Below are positions 7,056 to 14,209 of a DNA stretch of 27,178 bases, one piece after another. A program made the position numbers and the translations under genes. The stretch's first letter is position 1. Each line of letters starts with the position of its first letter. The DNA lies in NCBI GenBank assembly GCA_023408315.1, contig JAEYKI010000027.1:1-27178 (forward strand). The letters run 5' to 3'. Below the pieces are notes generated by a model. It had not been told where the DNA came from. It ran no database searches and saw nothing but the letters and a program-made list of their open reading frames with translations. Source of the DNA: Bacillota bacterium (GTDB lineage Bacteria; Bacillota; Clostridia; Christensenellales; Christensenellaceae).

Positions 7056-7397
7056 ATGAAAAAAATAGAAGCGATCATCCAGCCCTCCAAGCTGGAAGAG
7101 TTAAAGGAAGCTCTTGCGCAGATGAATACGGGCGGCCTCACTATTTCCCAGGTGATGGGCTGCGGCAAACAAAAAGGGTTTAAGGAATACTACCGCGGAA
7201 CAGAACTGCTTTTAACCGTTCTGCCCAAGATAAAAATTGAGCTGGTTGTAGACGATGACGATTTTGACAAAACAATTAAAACCATACAGGAATACGCAAG
7301 AACCGGCGAAGTGGGAGACGGTAAGATATTCGTTACAACCATAGATGATGTCATTCGCATCCGCACCGGCGAACATGGCGCCGCTGCTCTTAAGTGA
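7056..7397 (+). CDS. glnB: PII nitrogen regulatory protein, second copy
   Basis: A 113-residue PII protein, a tandem duplicate of the gene at 6438. It keeps G37, Q39, K58, the B-loop TGEVGDGK (83-90) and R101/R103, so ligand binding should be intact. T-loop position 51 is Leu, so uridylylation at Tyr51 is again impossible. Differences from copy one cluster in the T-loop (GKQKGF...TELLLTV against GKQRGH...VEMMINV), which suggests different partner proteins or a mixed trimer. It is preceded by AAGGAG 9 bases upstream and by three stacked hexaloop/terminator modules, so its expression probably depends on antitermination, unlike copy one. The pair recalls NifI1/NifI2 and GlnB/GlnK pairs, but no nitrogenase or ammonium transporter gene is next to it. 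Confidence 0.95.
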   Translation: MKKIEAIIQPSKLEELKEALAQMNTGGLTISQVMGCGKQKGFKEYYRGTELLLTVLPKIKIELVVDDDDFDKTIKTIQEYARTGEVGDGKIFVTTIDDVIRIRTGEHGAAALK

Positions 7398-7403
7398 GTG
7401 TAT

Positions 7404-7597
7404 TGGAGGCTTTCCGCCTCCAGGCCTCTGCCAAAGGGACGCTTGTCCATTTGGAATCCCGCTTAACTGAAAAATGCTGCGCATTTTTCGGAATAGTGAA
7501 TAGCTTATATACAAGCAAATTATCAAACACTCTATGCCAGTGGCAGGCTGGCCTTTATTGTTTCTTTGCCATAATACCGCATCGCGGTATTATGGCA
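7404..7597. repeat. Cluster of five inverted repeats after the second PII gene
   Basis: Five hairpins lie in 194 bases: TGGAGGC/GCCTCCA (7404-7422); CCAAA-GGAC/GTCC-TTTGG with one mismatch (7431-7454); GAAAAATGC/GCATTTTTC (7469-7489); GCCAG/CTGGC followed by a T-rich tract (7536-7567); and a perfect 14-bp pair around ATC (7567-7597). The first probably ends the PII transcript and the fourth may be a terminator. The density is more than one terminator needs. No protein-coding signal is seen in this spacer. It could be a decayed mobile repeat or a structured RNA. Confidence 0.55.
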
Positions 7598-7689
7598 TAT
7601 TGGATTCCGAAGGGTTGAGTTGTTACCCTTAGGTTCCTTTTTTTGTGTGCCGGGTTATAATAGTGGAAGCAAAACAAACGGGAGGCGTT

Positions 7690-8724
7690 ATGGGCGGCTG
7701 GATGTGGGAGCATTTAAAAGAAACGGAAAAACCAATTGTGCTGTATGGCATGGGCAACGGCGCGGACAAGATACTGGCCGTGTGCGAAGAAAAGAACATT
7801 CCGGTTGCGGGGGTGTTTGCCAGCGACGGGTTTTGCCGCAAACATACGTACCGGGGATTTGCCGTAACAAGCTACGCACAGGCAAAAGAGGCTTTTGGCG
7901 CAATGGTTGTGCTTGTGTGCTTTGGCACGGGCAGAAGCGAAGTGCTGGAGAATATTTACAGGATTGCCGGCGAGCAGGAACTTTATGCGCCGGACGTGCC
8001 GGTATACGGCGAAGGGCTGTTTGGCCGCGAGCACTGGAGCCAGCATGAAGAAGAGTACGGCAAAGTTTTTGCAATGCTGGCGGACGAAGCATCCCGGCGG
8101 ACATTCCAGAACCTGCTGGCATACAAAAAAAGCGGGAAAACCGAATGTTTAAGAGACTGCGAACTTTTGGAAGAAGAGGCTTATGAGTCGATTCTTCAAT
8201 TTGCCGGGTACGAAGTTTATTTGGACGGGGGAGCCTATACAGGGGACACGGTGCTGCGGTTTGCAAACCGCGTGAAAGAATACGAGAGGATAATTGCCAT
8301 AGAGCCGGACGCAAAAAATTTTGCCAAGCTTCTTTATAACACGGCGCAGATGAAAAGAACGGAATGCCTGCAATTGTGCCTGCACAGCGCGAAGGGGCAG
8401 ATTCCGTTTGCCGCCCGCGCGGGGCGGCATGCGTCTGCGGACGAATGCGGAGAGATGTGCGCGGCGGACTGCATAGACAACCTGCCGGGCCGCCCGGCAA
8501 CGTTCATTAAGCTGGACGTGGAGGGGCAGGAGAAACAAGCCGTTTTTGGCGCGCAAAAAACCATTGCGCAATACAAACCCAAACTGCAGGTTGCGGCCTA
8601 CCACCGTACCGGGGACTTGTTCTCAATCCCGCTTCTGGTAAAAACAATCAGGCCGGACTACAGGGTATACATGCGGCACCATCCCTGCGTTCCGGCCTGG
8701 GATACATATTATTATTTTGTATAG
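7690..8724 (+). CDS. FkbM-family SAM-dependent methyltransferase
   Basis: From the ATG at 7690 (GGAGG 4 bases upstream) the protein has 344 residues; a GTG at 7645 would add 15 residues without a ribosome-binding site. The C-terminal half is an FkbM methyltransferase: the SAM-binding motif VYLDGGAYTGDTVLRF at about 176-191, the acidic end of strand 2 in IEPD near 205, and KLDVEG at 274-279. The N-terminal ~110 residues, with PIVLYGMGNGADKI and a second strand-rich segment, look like a Rossmann-like domain often placed before FkbM domains in glycan clusters. FkbM enzymes O-methylate sugars or small molecules. A GT2 glycosyltransferase and a collagen-like surface protein lie downstream, so methylation of a surface glycan is a reasonable guess. 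A TATAAT at 7656-7661 is a likely -10 element. Confidence 0.85.
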   Translation: MGGWMWEHLKETEKPIVLYGMGNGADKILAVCEEKNIPVAGVFASDGFCRKHTYRGFAVTSYAQAKEAFGAMVVLVCFGTGRSEVLENIYRIAGEQELYAPDVPVYGEGLFGREHWSQHEEEYGKVFAMLADEASRRTFQNLLAYKKSGKTECLRDCELLEEEAYESILQFAGYEVYLDGGAYTGDTVLRFANRVKEYERIIAIEPDAKNFAKLLYNTAQMKRTECLQLCLHSAKGQIPFAARAGRHASADECGEMCAADCIDNLPGRPATFIKLDVEGQEKQAVFGAQKTIAQYKPKLQVAAYHRTGDLFSIPLLVKTIRPDYRVYMRHHPCVPAWDTYYYFV

Positions 8725-8743
8725 ATCAAGTCTTAATTAAGCC

Positions 8744-9160
8744 TTACTCTTTTTTTACAGTGAATTCCAAAGTTGCGTCCGGGGTTTCCCGCTCGTCCAC
8801 ATAAACCTCCACCTTATAGCCTCCCGCATTGGTGAGACCCTCCATGCGGCTGTCCATATACTGATCGCCCATTGTGCTGGCCAGGGTTACTTCACCCAAT
8901 TTTGCGTCTCCGGAATACCATTTAAAAGTAACCTTGGTATCTTCCAGCGCGTTATGGAGTTCAACCGAAGCGTAAACGGGCGTGTTTGCGGTTAATTCCG
9001 TAACGCTGTCCGCAGGTTTGCCGTCCGGGTCTATGGATGTTGCCACAACCGCGTTTTGAATTCCGGGCGCGGCCAGGCTGCAGCTTGACCCTATCAGCAA
9101 AAACGCGGCCAGCAAGACAGCCAGTATTCCCGAATAACCTATGGCCCTTTTTTTGTTCAT
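8744..9160 (-). CDS. Small secreted lipoprotein, function unknown
   Basis: A 138-residue protein with a basic start (MNKKR), one hydrophobic segment (about 8-25) and a lipobox-like GSSC with Cys27 as the likely lipidated residue. The remainder (about 35-138) is strand-rich with an Ig-like pattern: VYASVELHN, VTFKWYSGDAKLGEVTL, GGYKVEVYVDE and a terminal LEFTVKKE. This resembles bacterial domains that modulate binding outside the membrane, but I do not recognise the family. GGAGG precedes the ATG by 7 bases. It converges with the FkbM gene with only 19 bases between the stops and diverges from the glycosyltransferase gene. No clear terminator is seen in the 19-base gap. Confidence 0.75.
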   Translation of the reverse strand: MNKKRAIGYSGILAVLLAAFLLIGSSCSLAAPGIQNAVVATSIDPDGKPADSVTELTANTPVYASVELHNALEDTKVTFKWYSGDAKLGEVTLASTMGDQYMDSRMEGLTNAGGYKVEVYVDERETPDATLEFTVKKE

Positions 9161-9377
9161 TTACTATCCTCCAGATCTTATTAGGGGTTCGGCACTTGCG
9201 CTTCAAAAACGCTTACAGGCCGGTTGCGGCAAATATGCCGCGAAAGGCTTAAAAACACTATACCATAAATTTAGAAGGGTTTAGGGATAAATAAACAAAA
9301 GTTTTTAAACATCTCACATCCGCACAAGCCGCTCGCCGGTTCCATATATTAAAGTAAAAGCAAATGGAGGTGGAACC

Positions 9378-10508
9378 ATGCCGACAATCAGCCTTTGTAT
9401 GATTGCACGGGAAGAGGAGGAAGGGCTGGCAAGAACATTGGATTGTGTTCGCGGAATTGCGGACGAGATTGTGATTGTGGAAGCAGGCGCAACGGAGAGA
9501 ACCCGCGAAATTGCAAAAGAGTATACGGATAAAATATACGGATTTGAATGGACGGATGATTTTTCCGCCGCGCGCAATTTTTCTTTTGCGCAGGCCACAG
9601 GGGATTATATTCTCTGGCTGGACGCAGGCGACGTGATTATGGAGGAAGACAGGCAAAAATTTGCGCGGTTTAAAGGGGAACTGAACCCGGATGTGGACGT
9701 TGTGATGATGCGGTATACCGTAAACCCGGATGATTGCGGCGAACCGGCGTTTTTTTATTACAGGGAGAGGCTGGTAAAAAGAAGCTGCGGGTTTGTTTGG
9801 AAGGAGCCTGTGCACGAGTACCTGGAAATTGGGGGAAATATACTTACCAGCGATATTGGCATTGTACATAAAAATGCATATAAAAATGGGAGTTGCCAAA
9901 ACATTTCAATCTATCAATCGTGGATTGCAAAGGGTGGGGAACTCTCTCCCCGGGGTTTGTATTATTATGCGCGGGAACTTAAGGAACAGGGCCGTACAGA
10001 CGAAGCCGTAGAAAAACTCAGTATATTTCTTAATATGGGAGAAGGCTGGGCGGAAGACAATATCAGCGCCTGCTATGAGCTTGCGGACTGCTACAACGCC
10101 CAAAACAATGCAGACCAGGCGCTTATAAGCCTGCTGAGAAGTTTTTTGTACGACCTGCCGCGCGCCGAAGCCTGTTGCCGTATTGGATTTATACATTTGA
10201 AAAAGCACGAATACAAAAGCGCCGTATTTTGGTTCAATCTGGCGGCAGAAGCACCCTCCAGCCCCGGCTGGGGCATTGCTCGGCCGGATTATTCTGATTA
10301 TATACCGTATATGGAACTGGCCGTATGCTATGACAGGCTTGGAGACCCTGCGCAAGCGGAGGCCTGTAACGACAAGGCGGGAGAGATTAAACCGGATGCG
10401 CCAGAGTATTTATACAATAAAAAATACTTTACGGCACTGAAAAATAAACAATGCGCGGGCCGGCCGTTGGCAAAAACAGAGGGAACATATGGAATGGCCA
10501 ATTTGTAA
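9378..10508 (+). CDS. GT2 glycosyltransferase with C-terminal TPR repeats (SunS-like)
   Basis: A 376-residue protein starting after GGAGG (7-base spacing). Residues 1 to about 110 are a GT-A fold of family 2: ISLCMIAREEEEGL at the start, then IADEIVIVEAGATERT, WTDDFSAARNFSFAQATGDY and the metal-binding LDAGD (a DxD-type site) near 90-94. Residues about 190-350 contain helical pairs of TPR type (GLYYYARELKEQGRTDEAVE, then ACYELADCYNAQNNADQAL and others). This architecture is shared with SunS-like protein glycosyltransferases, which put sugars on peptides in the cytoplasm. The collagen-like gene starts within 16 bases of its stop, which makes that protein the obvious acceptor. The nucleotide sugar used cannot be told. 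Confidence 0.85.
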   Translation: MPTISLCMIAREEEEGLARTLDCVRGIADEIVIVEAGATERTREIAKEYTDKIYGFEWTDDFSAARNFSFAQATGDYILWLDAGDVIMEEDRQKFARFKGELNPDVDVVMMRYTVNPDDCGEPAFFYYRERLVKRSCGFVWKEPVHEYLEIGGNILTSDIGIVHKNAYKNGSCQNISIYQSWIAKGGELSPRGLYYYARELKEQGRTDEAVEKLSIFLNMGEGWAEDNISACYELADCYNAQNNADQALISLLRSFLYDLPRAEACCRIGFIHLKKHEYKSAVFWFNLAAEAPSSPGWGIARPDYSDYIPYMELAVCYDRLGDPAQAEACNDKAGEIKPDAPEYLYNKKYFTALKNKQCAGRPLAKTEGTYGMANL

Positions 10509-10523
10509 TGGGATGTGATAACA

Positions 10524-11417
10524 ATGCAAATCAGATACATAGAACCGCATTTGAAAAACATGGCAAGATCCCGTTTCTCCAGCCGTTTTGGGGGCGTTGC
10601 AGGCCCGGCCGGCGGGGACGGCGTTACAGCGGAGCACGCAGGGATGGGCGCGCCGGTGGGGGCGGATAGGCCGCCGGCAGCAAAGAACGGAACAACGGGC
10701 GGCGTTGCTCGTCCGGGGTACAGAGGCATAATGGTAAAAAGCGCTGCGCCAGTCACAGAGGTGGCGGGCGCGGCAGGCCTCGCTAACCCGATAAAGGGAA
10801 TGGGCGCGGGTCCTGCGGGTCCGGCAGGCGCAATGGGCGCAAGAGGCCCCGCGGGTTCTATAGGGCCGACAGGTCCTACAGGCCCAACGGGAGTAGCAGG
10901 CGCGGACGGAAGCGCAGCCGTGATTCCGTTTGCATCAGGCGGTCCGTTTGCCATGACGACGATTGCCGGTGGGCTGGCGGGAATCCCTGGTTTTATTGCA
11001 TTTGGCTCATCCGCACAGGGAGCGGTTCCGCTGGGAGCTTCCATAGACCTTTCTGTACTGCCGCATATGGCCGTTATACTTCCGCGAAACGGCACCATCA
11101 ATTCCCTGGCAGCCTTTTTCAGCACAACCGTGCCGCTTGCCCTGGCAGGATCAACCGTTGTGGTTAACGCGCAGGTATATGAATCGGAGGGGGGCGGCAA
11201 CCTGTTTACGCCCGTATCCGGCGCAGGCATAACGCTCTCTCCGGCGTTTGCGGATTCGGTTGGCGCGGGGGGCGTATGCAACGGCGTTGCGGAGGGCCTT
11301 GCTATTCCCGTGCGCGCAGGTTCCAGGCTGCTCATGGTGTTTTATATCACGGCGGCAGGAGCATCCCTGGTGCATACCGTAATTGGGCACGCAAGCGCAG
11401 GCATATCGCTTATATAA
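10524..11417 (+). CDS. Collagen-like surface protein (BclA-type, exosporium-like)
   Basis: From the ATG at 10524 the protein has 297 residues; a GTG at 10515 is possible, and neither has a good ribosome-binding site, so translation may be coupled to the glycosyltransferase gene. Residues 1-95 are Gly/Ala-rich with no signal peptide. Residues about 96-131 contain twelve uninterrupted Gly-X-Y triplets, including three GPT in a row, the triplet whose Thr is glycosylated in BclA of Bacillus. The last ~165 residues are a hydrophobic, strand-rich domain (IDLSVLPHMAVILPRNGTI, then LAGSTVVVNAQVY) typical of the trimerising C-terminal heads of BclA-like proteins. Such proteins form hair-like layers on spores or cells. 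The collagen part is unusually short. A strong terminator follows. Confidence 0.85.
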   Translation: MQIRYIEPHLKNMARSRFSSRFGGVAGPAGGDGVTAEHAGMGAPVGADRPPAAKNGTTGGVARPGYRGIMVKSAAPVTEVAGAAGLANPIKGMGAGPAGPAGAMGARGPAGSIGPTGPTGPTGVAGADGSAAVIPFASGGPFAMTTIAGGLAGIPGFIAFGSSAQGAVPLGASIDLSVLPHMAVILPRNGTINSLAAFFSTTVPLALAGSTVVVNAQVYESEGGGNLFTPVSGAGITLSPAFADSVGAGGVCNGVAEGLAIPVRAGSRLLMVFYITAAGASLVHTVIGHASAGISLI

Positions 11418-11431
11418 TTAGAAAGGCAAAT

Positions 11432-11466
11432 AAAAATGTTCCCGCTTTTGCGCCGGAACATTTTTT
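11432..11466 (+). terminator. Intrinsic terminator of the glycosyltransferase/collagen operon
   Basis: AAAAATGTTCC (11432-11442) pairs with GGAACATTTTT (11455-11465) and ends in a T run, starting 14 bases after the collagen-like gene. Confidence 0.9.
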
Positions 11467-11507
11467 GTGTGCGGGCCGGACAGGCCGGAAACCGCTGCCG
11501 CAAGAAG

Positions 11508-11537
11508 AAAAAGGCATCAATTAAAAGACGCCTTTTT
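11508..11537. terminator. Bidirectional terminator between convergent genes
   Basis: AAAAAGGC (11508-11515) and GCCTTTTT (11530-11537) pair around a 14-base loop, giving A and T tracts on both sides. It can end the minus-strand 83-residue gene and back up the collagen terminator. Confidence 0.65.
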
Positions 11538-11593
11538 AGTTGGCAACGGTATCTGGTTTGTTTTTTACGTATACGGCGCCGGGAGCGTGGCTT

Positions 11594-11845
11594 CTAGTCT
11601 TCCTTGTCTCTTGCACCCAGTAAACCCAGCAGCGCAAAATATCCCAGCAGGCCGAATAATCCAAGTACGGCGATCAGTTCATCTTCCTCAAAAGTATCCA
11701 GTTCGGCCAGTAAATCGTCGTCTTCAACGTTCATGCCCAGCTGACCCAACTGGGAAAGGACGGAATCGCGCAGGCGTACGGTCCTTGTTTTGGAGGAAGT
11801 ATCTGCATTGTTCCGAATGACCGTCTGATCTGACCTGATTTGCAT
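11594..11845 (-). CDS. Small acidic protein with hydrophobic C-terminal segment, unknown
   Basis: An 83-residue protein, believable as a real gene because a near-perfect AAAGGAGG ribosome-binding site lies 10 bases before the ATG and a terminator follows. Residues 1-28 are polar and mildly basic (SSKTRTVRLRD), residues about 35-56 are strongly acidic (VEDDDLLAELDTFEEDEL), residues about 57-77 form one glycine/leucine-rich hydrophobic helix (LGLFGLLGYFALLGLLG), and the tail is charged (ARDKED). There is no signal peptide, so a tail-anchored membrane protein or self-assembling coat component fits. I do not recognise the family. It faces the glycosyltransferase/collagen operon, so a role at the same surface layer is possible but unproven. 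Confidence 0.65.
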   Translation of the reverse strand: MQIRSDQTVIRNNADTSSKTRTVRLRDSVLSQLGQLGMNVEDDDLLAELDTFEEDELIAVLGLFGLLGYFALLGLLGARDKED

Positions 11846-11928
11846 AAAAGCAAAACCTCCTTTGATTTTTGTACTGCATAGTATGAAAAAAAAAGGAACA
11901 ACGTGCTTTATCCGGCAGGCTGGAACGA

Positions 11929-11952
11929 AAAAGACGCCCGAAGGCGTCTTTT
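11929..11952. terminator. Perfect 10-bp stem-loop with T tracts
   Basis: AAAAGACGCC and GGCGTCTTTT pair around CGAA on the plus strand (TTCG on the minus strand). It lies 84 bases before the 83-residue gene and past the terminator of the lipoprotein gene at 12116. On the minus strand it could attenuate the small gene or end a short RNA from 11953-12041. Confidence 0.7.
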
Positions 11953-12041
11953 CAAGGAAGAGCTAAATATGGTTGCTTATATATTTTATCATCTGTGTAG
12001 TATAACATATGCGCATTTTGCAAAATTGGTTCTTAATCGAC

Positions 12042-12079
12042 AAAAAAATAAAAGGCCGGATTATACTGGTATCCGGCCT
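12042..12079 (-). terminator. Intrinsic terminator of the low-complexity lipoprotein gene
   Basis: On the minus strand AGGCCGGAT and ATCCGGCCT pair perfectly around a 9-base loop and are followed by TTTTATTTTTTTG, 36 bases after the stop codon. Confidence 0.9.
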
Positions 12080-12115
12080 GATTTTAAGGTTGCAGTATTT
12101 TTGCCTGGAAAAACT

Positions 12116-12880
12116 TCAGGTAGCGGAAGCGGAGGCTGCAGCGGATGCATCGGGCATTTGGCCCTGACCGCCGGGGCCGTTCCCGCGTCCGCCGAATCCG
12201 TTCATTACCGTAATGGATTTGATGGTTGTATTGTCCGAATCATATACAATTTTGATGGTTGACCCTGTCTGGATGGCTGCCAAGCCTGTTTTGGCGCTGG
12301 CGGAAGCTTCGGCCGAAGCGGACGCGCTTTCCTGGCCGTTCTGCTCCCTGTTGAAGCTGGGCGTGGTGATTACGCTTTCATCCGTAACTGTGATGGTTTT
12401 TGTTTCCCCGGTAAGCGTCAGCATGGAACGGCCCTCCTGGTTGCCGGATGGCTGGGCGCCGTTTTCACCCGAACCCTGCGGCATCTGCCCGTCTCCCGGC
12501 TGTCCGCCCGATGGCTGCCCGGAAGCGTTGGAATCCGGCGGATTCTGGCCCATTTGCTCTTTGTTGCCACCTTCGCCCGAAGGCATGGTTCCCTGCTGGT
12601 CTCCGCTGGGGCGGGCCTGCTGGTTCAATGTACCTACGGATATTGTGATCTCGCTTCCGTTTATTGCGGTTACCTCGCCGTAAATTGCATTTTCATCGCT
12701 TGCAGAAGCCTGTTCGCCGCTGCTCTGGGCCTGGCCGGAAGCCGCCGCATCTGCGCCTGTGGCGGCATTTGTACCTGCGGACGAAGCGTCGCTTGGGGAC
12801 TGCGTCTGCCCGCAGGCGGTAAGCATCAGGGAAGCAATTAGAATTGTAACAATCAATACTGTTTTGGTATTTTTTTTCAT
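12116..12880 (-). CDS. Secreted lipoprotein with Gly/Pro/Gln-rich low-complexity region
   Basis: A 254-residue protein with signal MKKNTK, a hydrophobic helix and lipobox LTAC (Cys23 lipidated). A Ser/Ala-rich linker (about 25-63) leads to a strand-rich segment (IYGEVTAINGSEITISVGTL, about 66-85). A disordered Gly/Gln/Pro/Asn-rich stretch of ~65 residues follows, then more strands (SMLTLTGETKTITVTDESVI), an Ala/Ser repeat (ASASAEASASA), and a final strand pair with IKIVYDSDNTTIKSITVMN and a Gly-rich tail. The three strand segments together resemble an OB-like domain of the DUF5666 kind interrupted by disordered insertions. AAAGGAG lies 7 bases before the ATG. Function unknown; the composition suggests an extended cell-surface protein. 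Confidence 0.75.
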   Translation of the reverse strand: MKKNTKTVLIVTILIASLMLTACGQTQSPSDASSAGTNAATGADAAASGQAQSSGEQASASDENAIYGEVTAINGSEITISVGTLNQQARPSGDQQGTMPSGEGGNKEQMGQNPPDSNASGQPSGGQPGDGQMPQGSGENGAQPSGNQEGRSMLTLTGETKTITVTDESVITTPSFNREQNGQESASASAEASASAKTGLAAIQTGSTIKIVYDSDNTTIKSITVMNGFGGRGNGPGGQGQMPDASAAASASAT

Positions 12881-13011
12881 ATAATACTCCTTTGCATGTC
12901 ATTTTCTGTTTTGCCTTGAGTGTAATGCCGCAATGTGACGGCAATGTGTCTGGGAATCGAACATTCAATGAAACATGAAAGAAGCCTGGCAGTAAAAAAT
13001 GCCGTATTGAA

Positions 13012-14001
13012 TCAGTAAATAGACTTTTGCGCCATTTGCAGAAGCCAGATAAAGAAGTATGTTTCCCGCATATGGTGGTCAGACCTGAGGGGAAGTATAA
13101 GAGACTGTATGCTGCAGTCCATGATTCCACGGGTGGTTTGTATCTGGAAATCCTGCAGGCGCAATGTGGCGTCCAGCATCTGCCCCGTTAGCGCTGGTAT
13201 GGGGTTCTGTTGCTGCTGCGTGGATTTTGCCGCTGAAAATAGAGTATCAAACTCTTCCGCGTAATGCAGTGAGTTTTGAATCAGGTTCATTTCATACGGG
13301 TCCAGGCGATTTGCTGTGAACCTGGAATGGTCGGACATGATATGGGCAAAGAACATTTCGTTGTCCTTCAACGTATTCAGATTCATTACATTTTTGCCGG
13401 TTTCCAGTTCTTCCAGCATCCGTATGTATTTATCCGCTTCTTCCCACATATGATGTATTTCCATAGAGTAGTTTGCCGTATACATTTTGCATTTTGTAAC
13501 GTCCAGCAGCAGCCTTTTTTTAAAGTCCGCCAATTGCTCGGTCAGGCGCAGCGCGGCGCGGGAGAGATCTTTTGCCTTTTCGTCCGTGTGATCCTGAGCC
13601 ACGCCTTGCTCCGGTCGTATGGATTTTTGCTGTGCCGTAATGGAAGTGTCTATGGAGATTCCGGTAAAAAAAGTGGTCTTCCGTTCCGCATCAAGCGTAA
13701 ACGGCGTAACGTATTGCTGGGACCCAAGCGCGCTTTCGCTCAATATTCCGTTCGCAAGCGCAACGGCTTGCTTCAGCAACAGGGCGTAGCGGTTTTTAAA
13801 ACCGTCCGCAGTTGCCGCCAGTTCCTTGTCTTTGGGCGTAAACCCGGCCTGCAAAAAGATGCTGTGCTCCATCATAATGCGCAGGAAGAAAAGGTTTATG
13901 TGGATGGAAACGGCCGATAACGAAATGCCCGAAGCCAGTCTGTTTGGTTGATATTGCATGTACATGTGAATTTCTCGGCAAGGAAAAAGCGTGCGGCGCA
14001 T
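13012..14001 (-). CDS. DUF2935 family all-helical protein
   Basis: Up to 329 residues; the start is uncertain, because the ATG at 14001 has a purine run too close to it and the ATGs at 13965 or 13959 have only weak sites. After the N-terminal ~38 residues comes FFLRIMMEHSIFLQAG, with TPKDKELAATADGFKNRYAL, which opens the first helical repeat. HHMWEEADKYIRMLEELETG and DNEMFFAHIMSDHSRFTANRL begin the second. Paired Glu/His positions on helices (MEH, HHMWEEAD, MSDHSRF) resemble ferritin-like metal-binding bundles, the fold proposed for DUF2935. These proteins occur in Firmicutes, often spore formers; the function is unknown. It lies in the same orientation between the lipoprotein and nadE genes, but with spacers of 131 and about 208 bases it is probably a separate transcript. 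Confidence 0.8.
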   Translation of the reverse strand: MRRTLFPCREIHMYMQYQPNRLASGISLSAVSIHINLFFLRIMMEHSIFLQAGFTPKDKELAATADGFKNRYALLLKQAVALANGILSESALGSQQYVTPFTLDAERKTTFFTGISIDTSITAQQKSIRPEQGVAQDHTDEKAKDLSRAALRLTEQLADFKKRLLLDVTKCKMYTANYSMEIHHMWEEADKYIRMLEELETGKNVMNLNTLKDNEMFFAHIMSDHSRFTANRLDPYEMNLIQNSLHYAEEFDTLFSAAKSTQQQQNPIPALTGQMLDATLRLQDFQIQTTRGIMDCSIQSLILPLRSDHHMRETYFFIWLLQMAQKSIY

Positions 14002-14085
14002 ACCTTTTCCGTAGGCCGAGCCGCTCCTTTCATAGCTTATTCCATACTATATTCCTGCATTGCATTCTGTGTTACCGCATGCAAA

Positions 14086-14124
14086 CGGCGTTTTGGGGAT
14101 CTAATCCGAACGCCGCTTTTGTTC
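14086..14124. other. Inverted repeat upstream of the DUF2935 gene
   Basis: CGGCGTT and AACGCCG (14086-14092, 14109-14115) enclose a second short pair, GGAT/ATCC, and are followed on the plus strand by CTTTTGTTC. No plus-strand gene ends here, so as a terminator it has no obvious client. On the minus strand it would be in the leader of the DUF2935 gene. Confidence 0.45.
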
Positions 14125-14154
14125 GGAAAAAAAGAAGCAAAAGGCTTTTAACGC

Positions 14155-14180
14155 TAAAATGCCGCTTGAGCGGCATTTTA
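14155..14180 (-). terminator. Terminator of the NAD synthetase gene
   Basis: A perfect 11-bp stem, TAAAATGCCGC with GCGGCATTTTA around a 4-base loop, 30 bases after the nadE stop codon on the minus strand. Confidence 0.75.
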
Positions 14181-14209
14181 GGGGCGGGCAGTTTGAAATA
14201 CTATTTATA

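Noticed and set aside
7394..7618. 74-residue plus-strand open frame after the second PII gene
   Set aside because: Built entirely from the hairpin cluster, no ribosome-binding site, overlaps the PII stop.
7688..8500. 270-residue minus-strand open frame opposite the FkbM gene
   Set aside because: Arg/Pro/Ser-rich composition typical of antisense reading, no domain; the plus-strand methyltransferase motifs are convincing.
10328..11335. 335-residue Pro/Ala-rich open frame on the minus strand
   Set aside because: It is the mirror of the collagen-like gene: glycine codons GGN read as NCC/Pro-rich codons on the other strand. No ribosome-binding site or domain.
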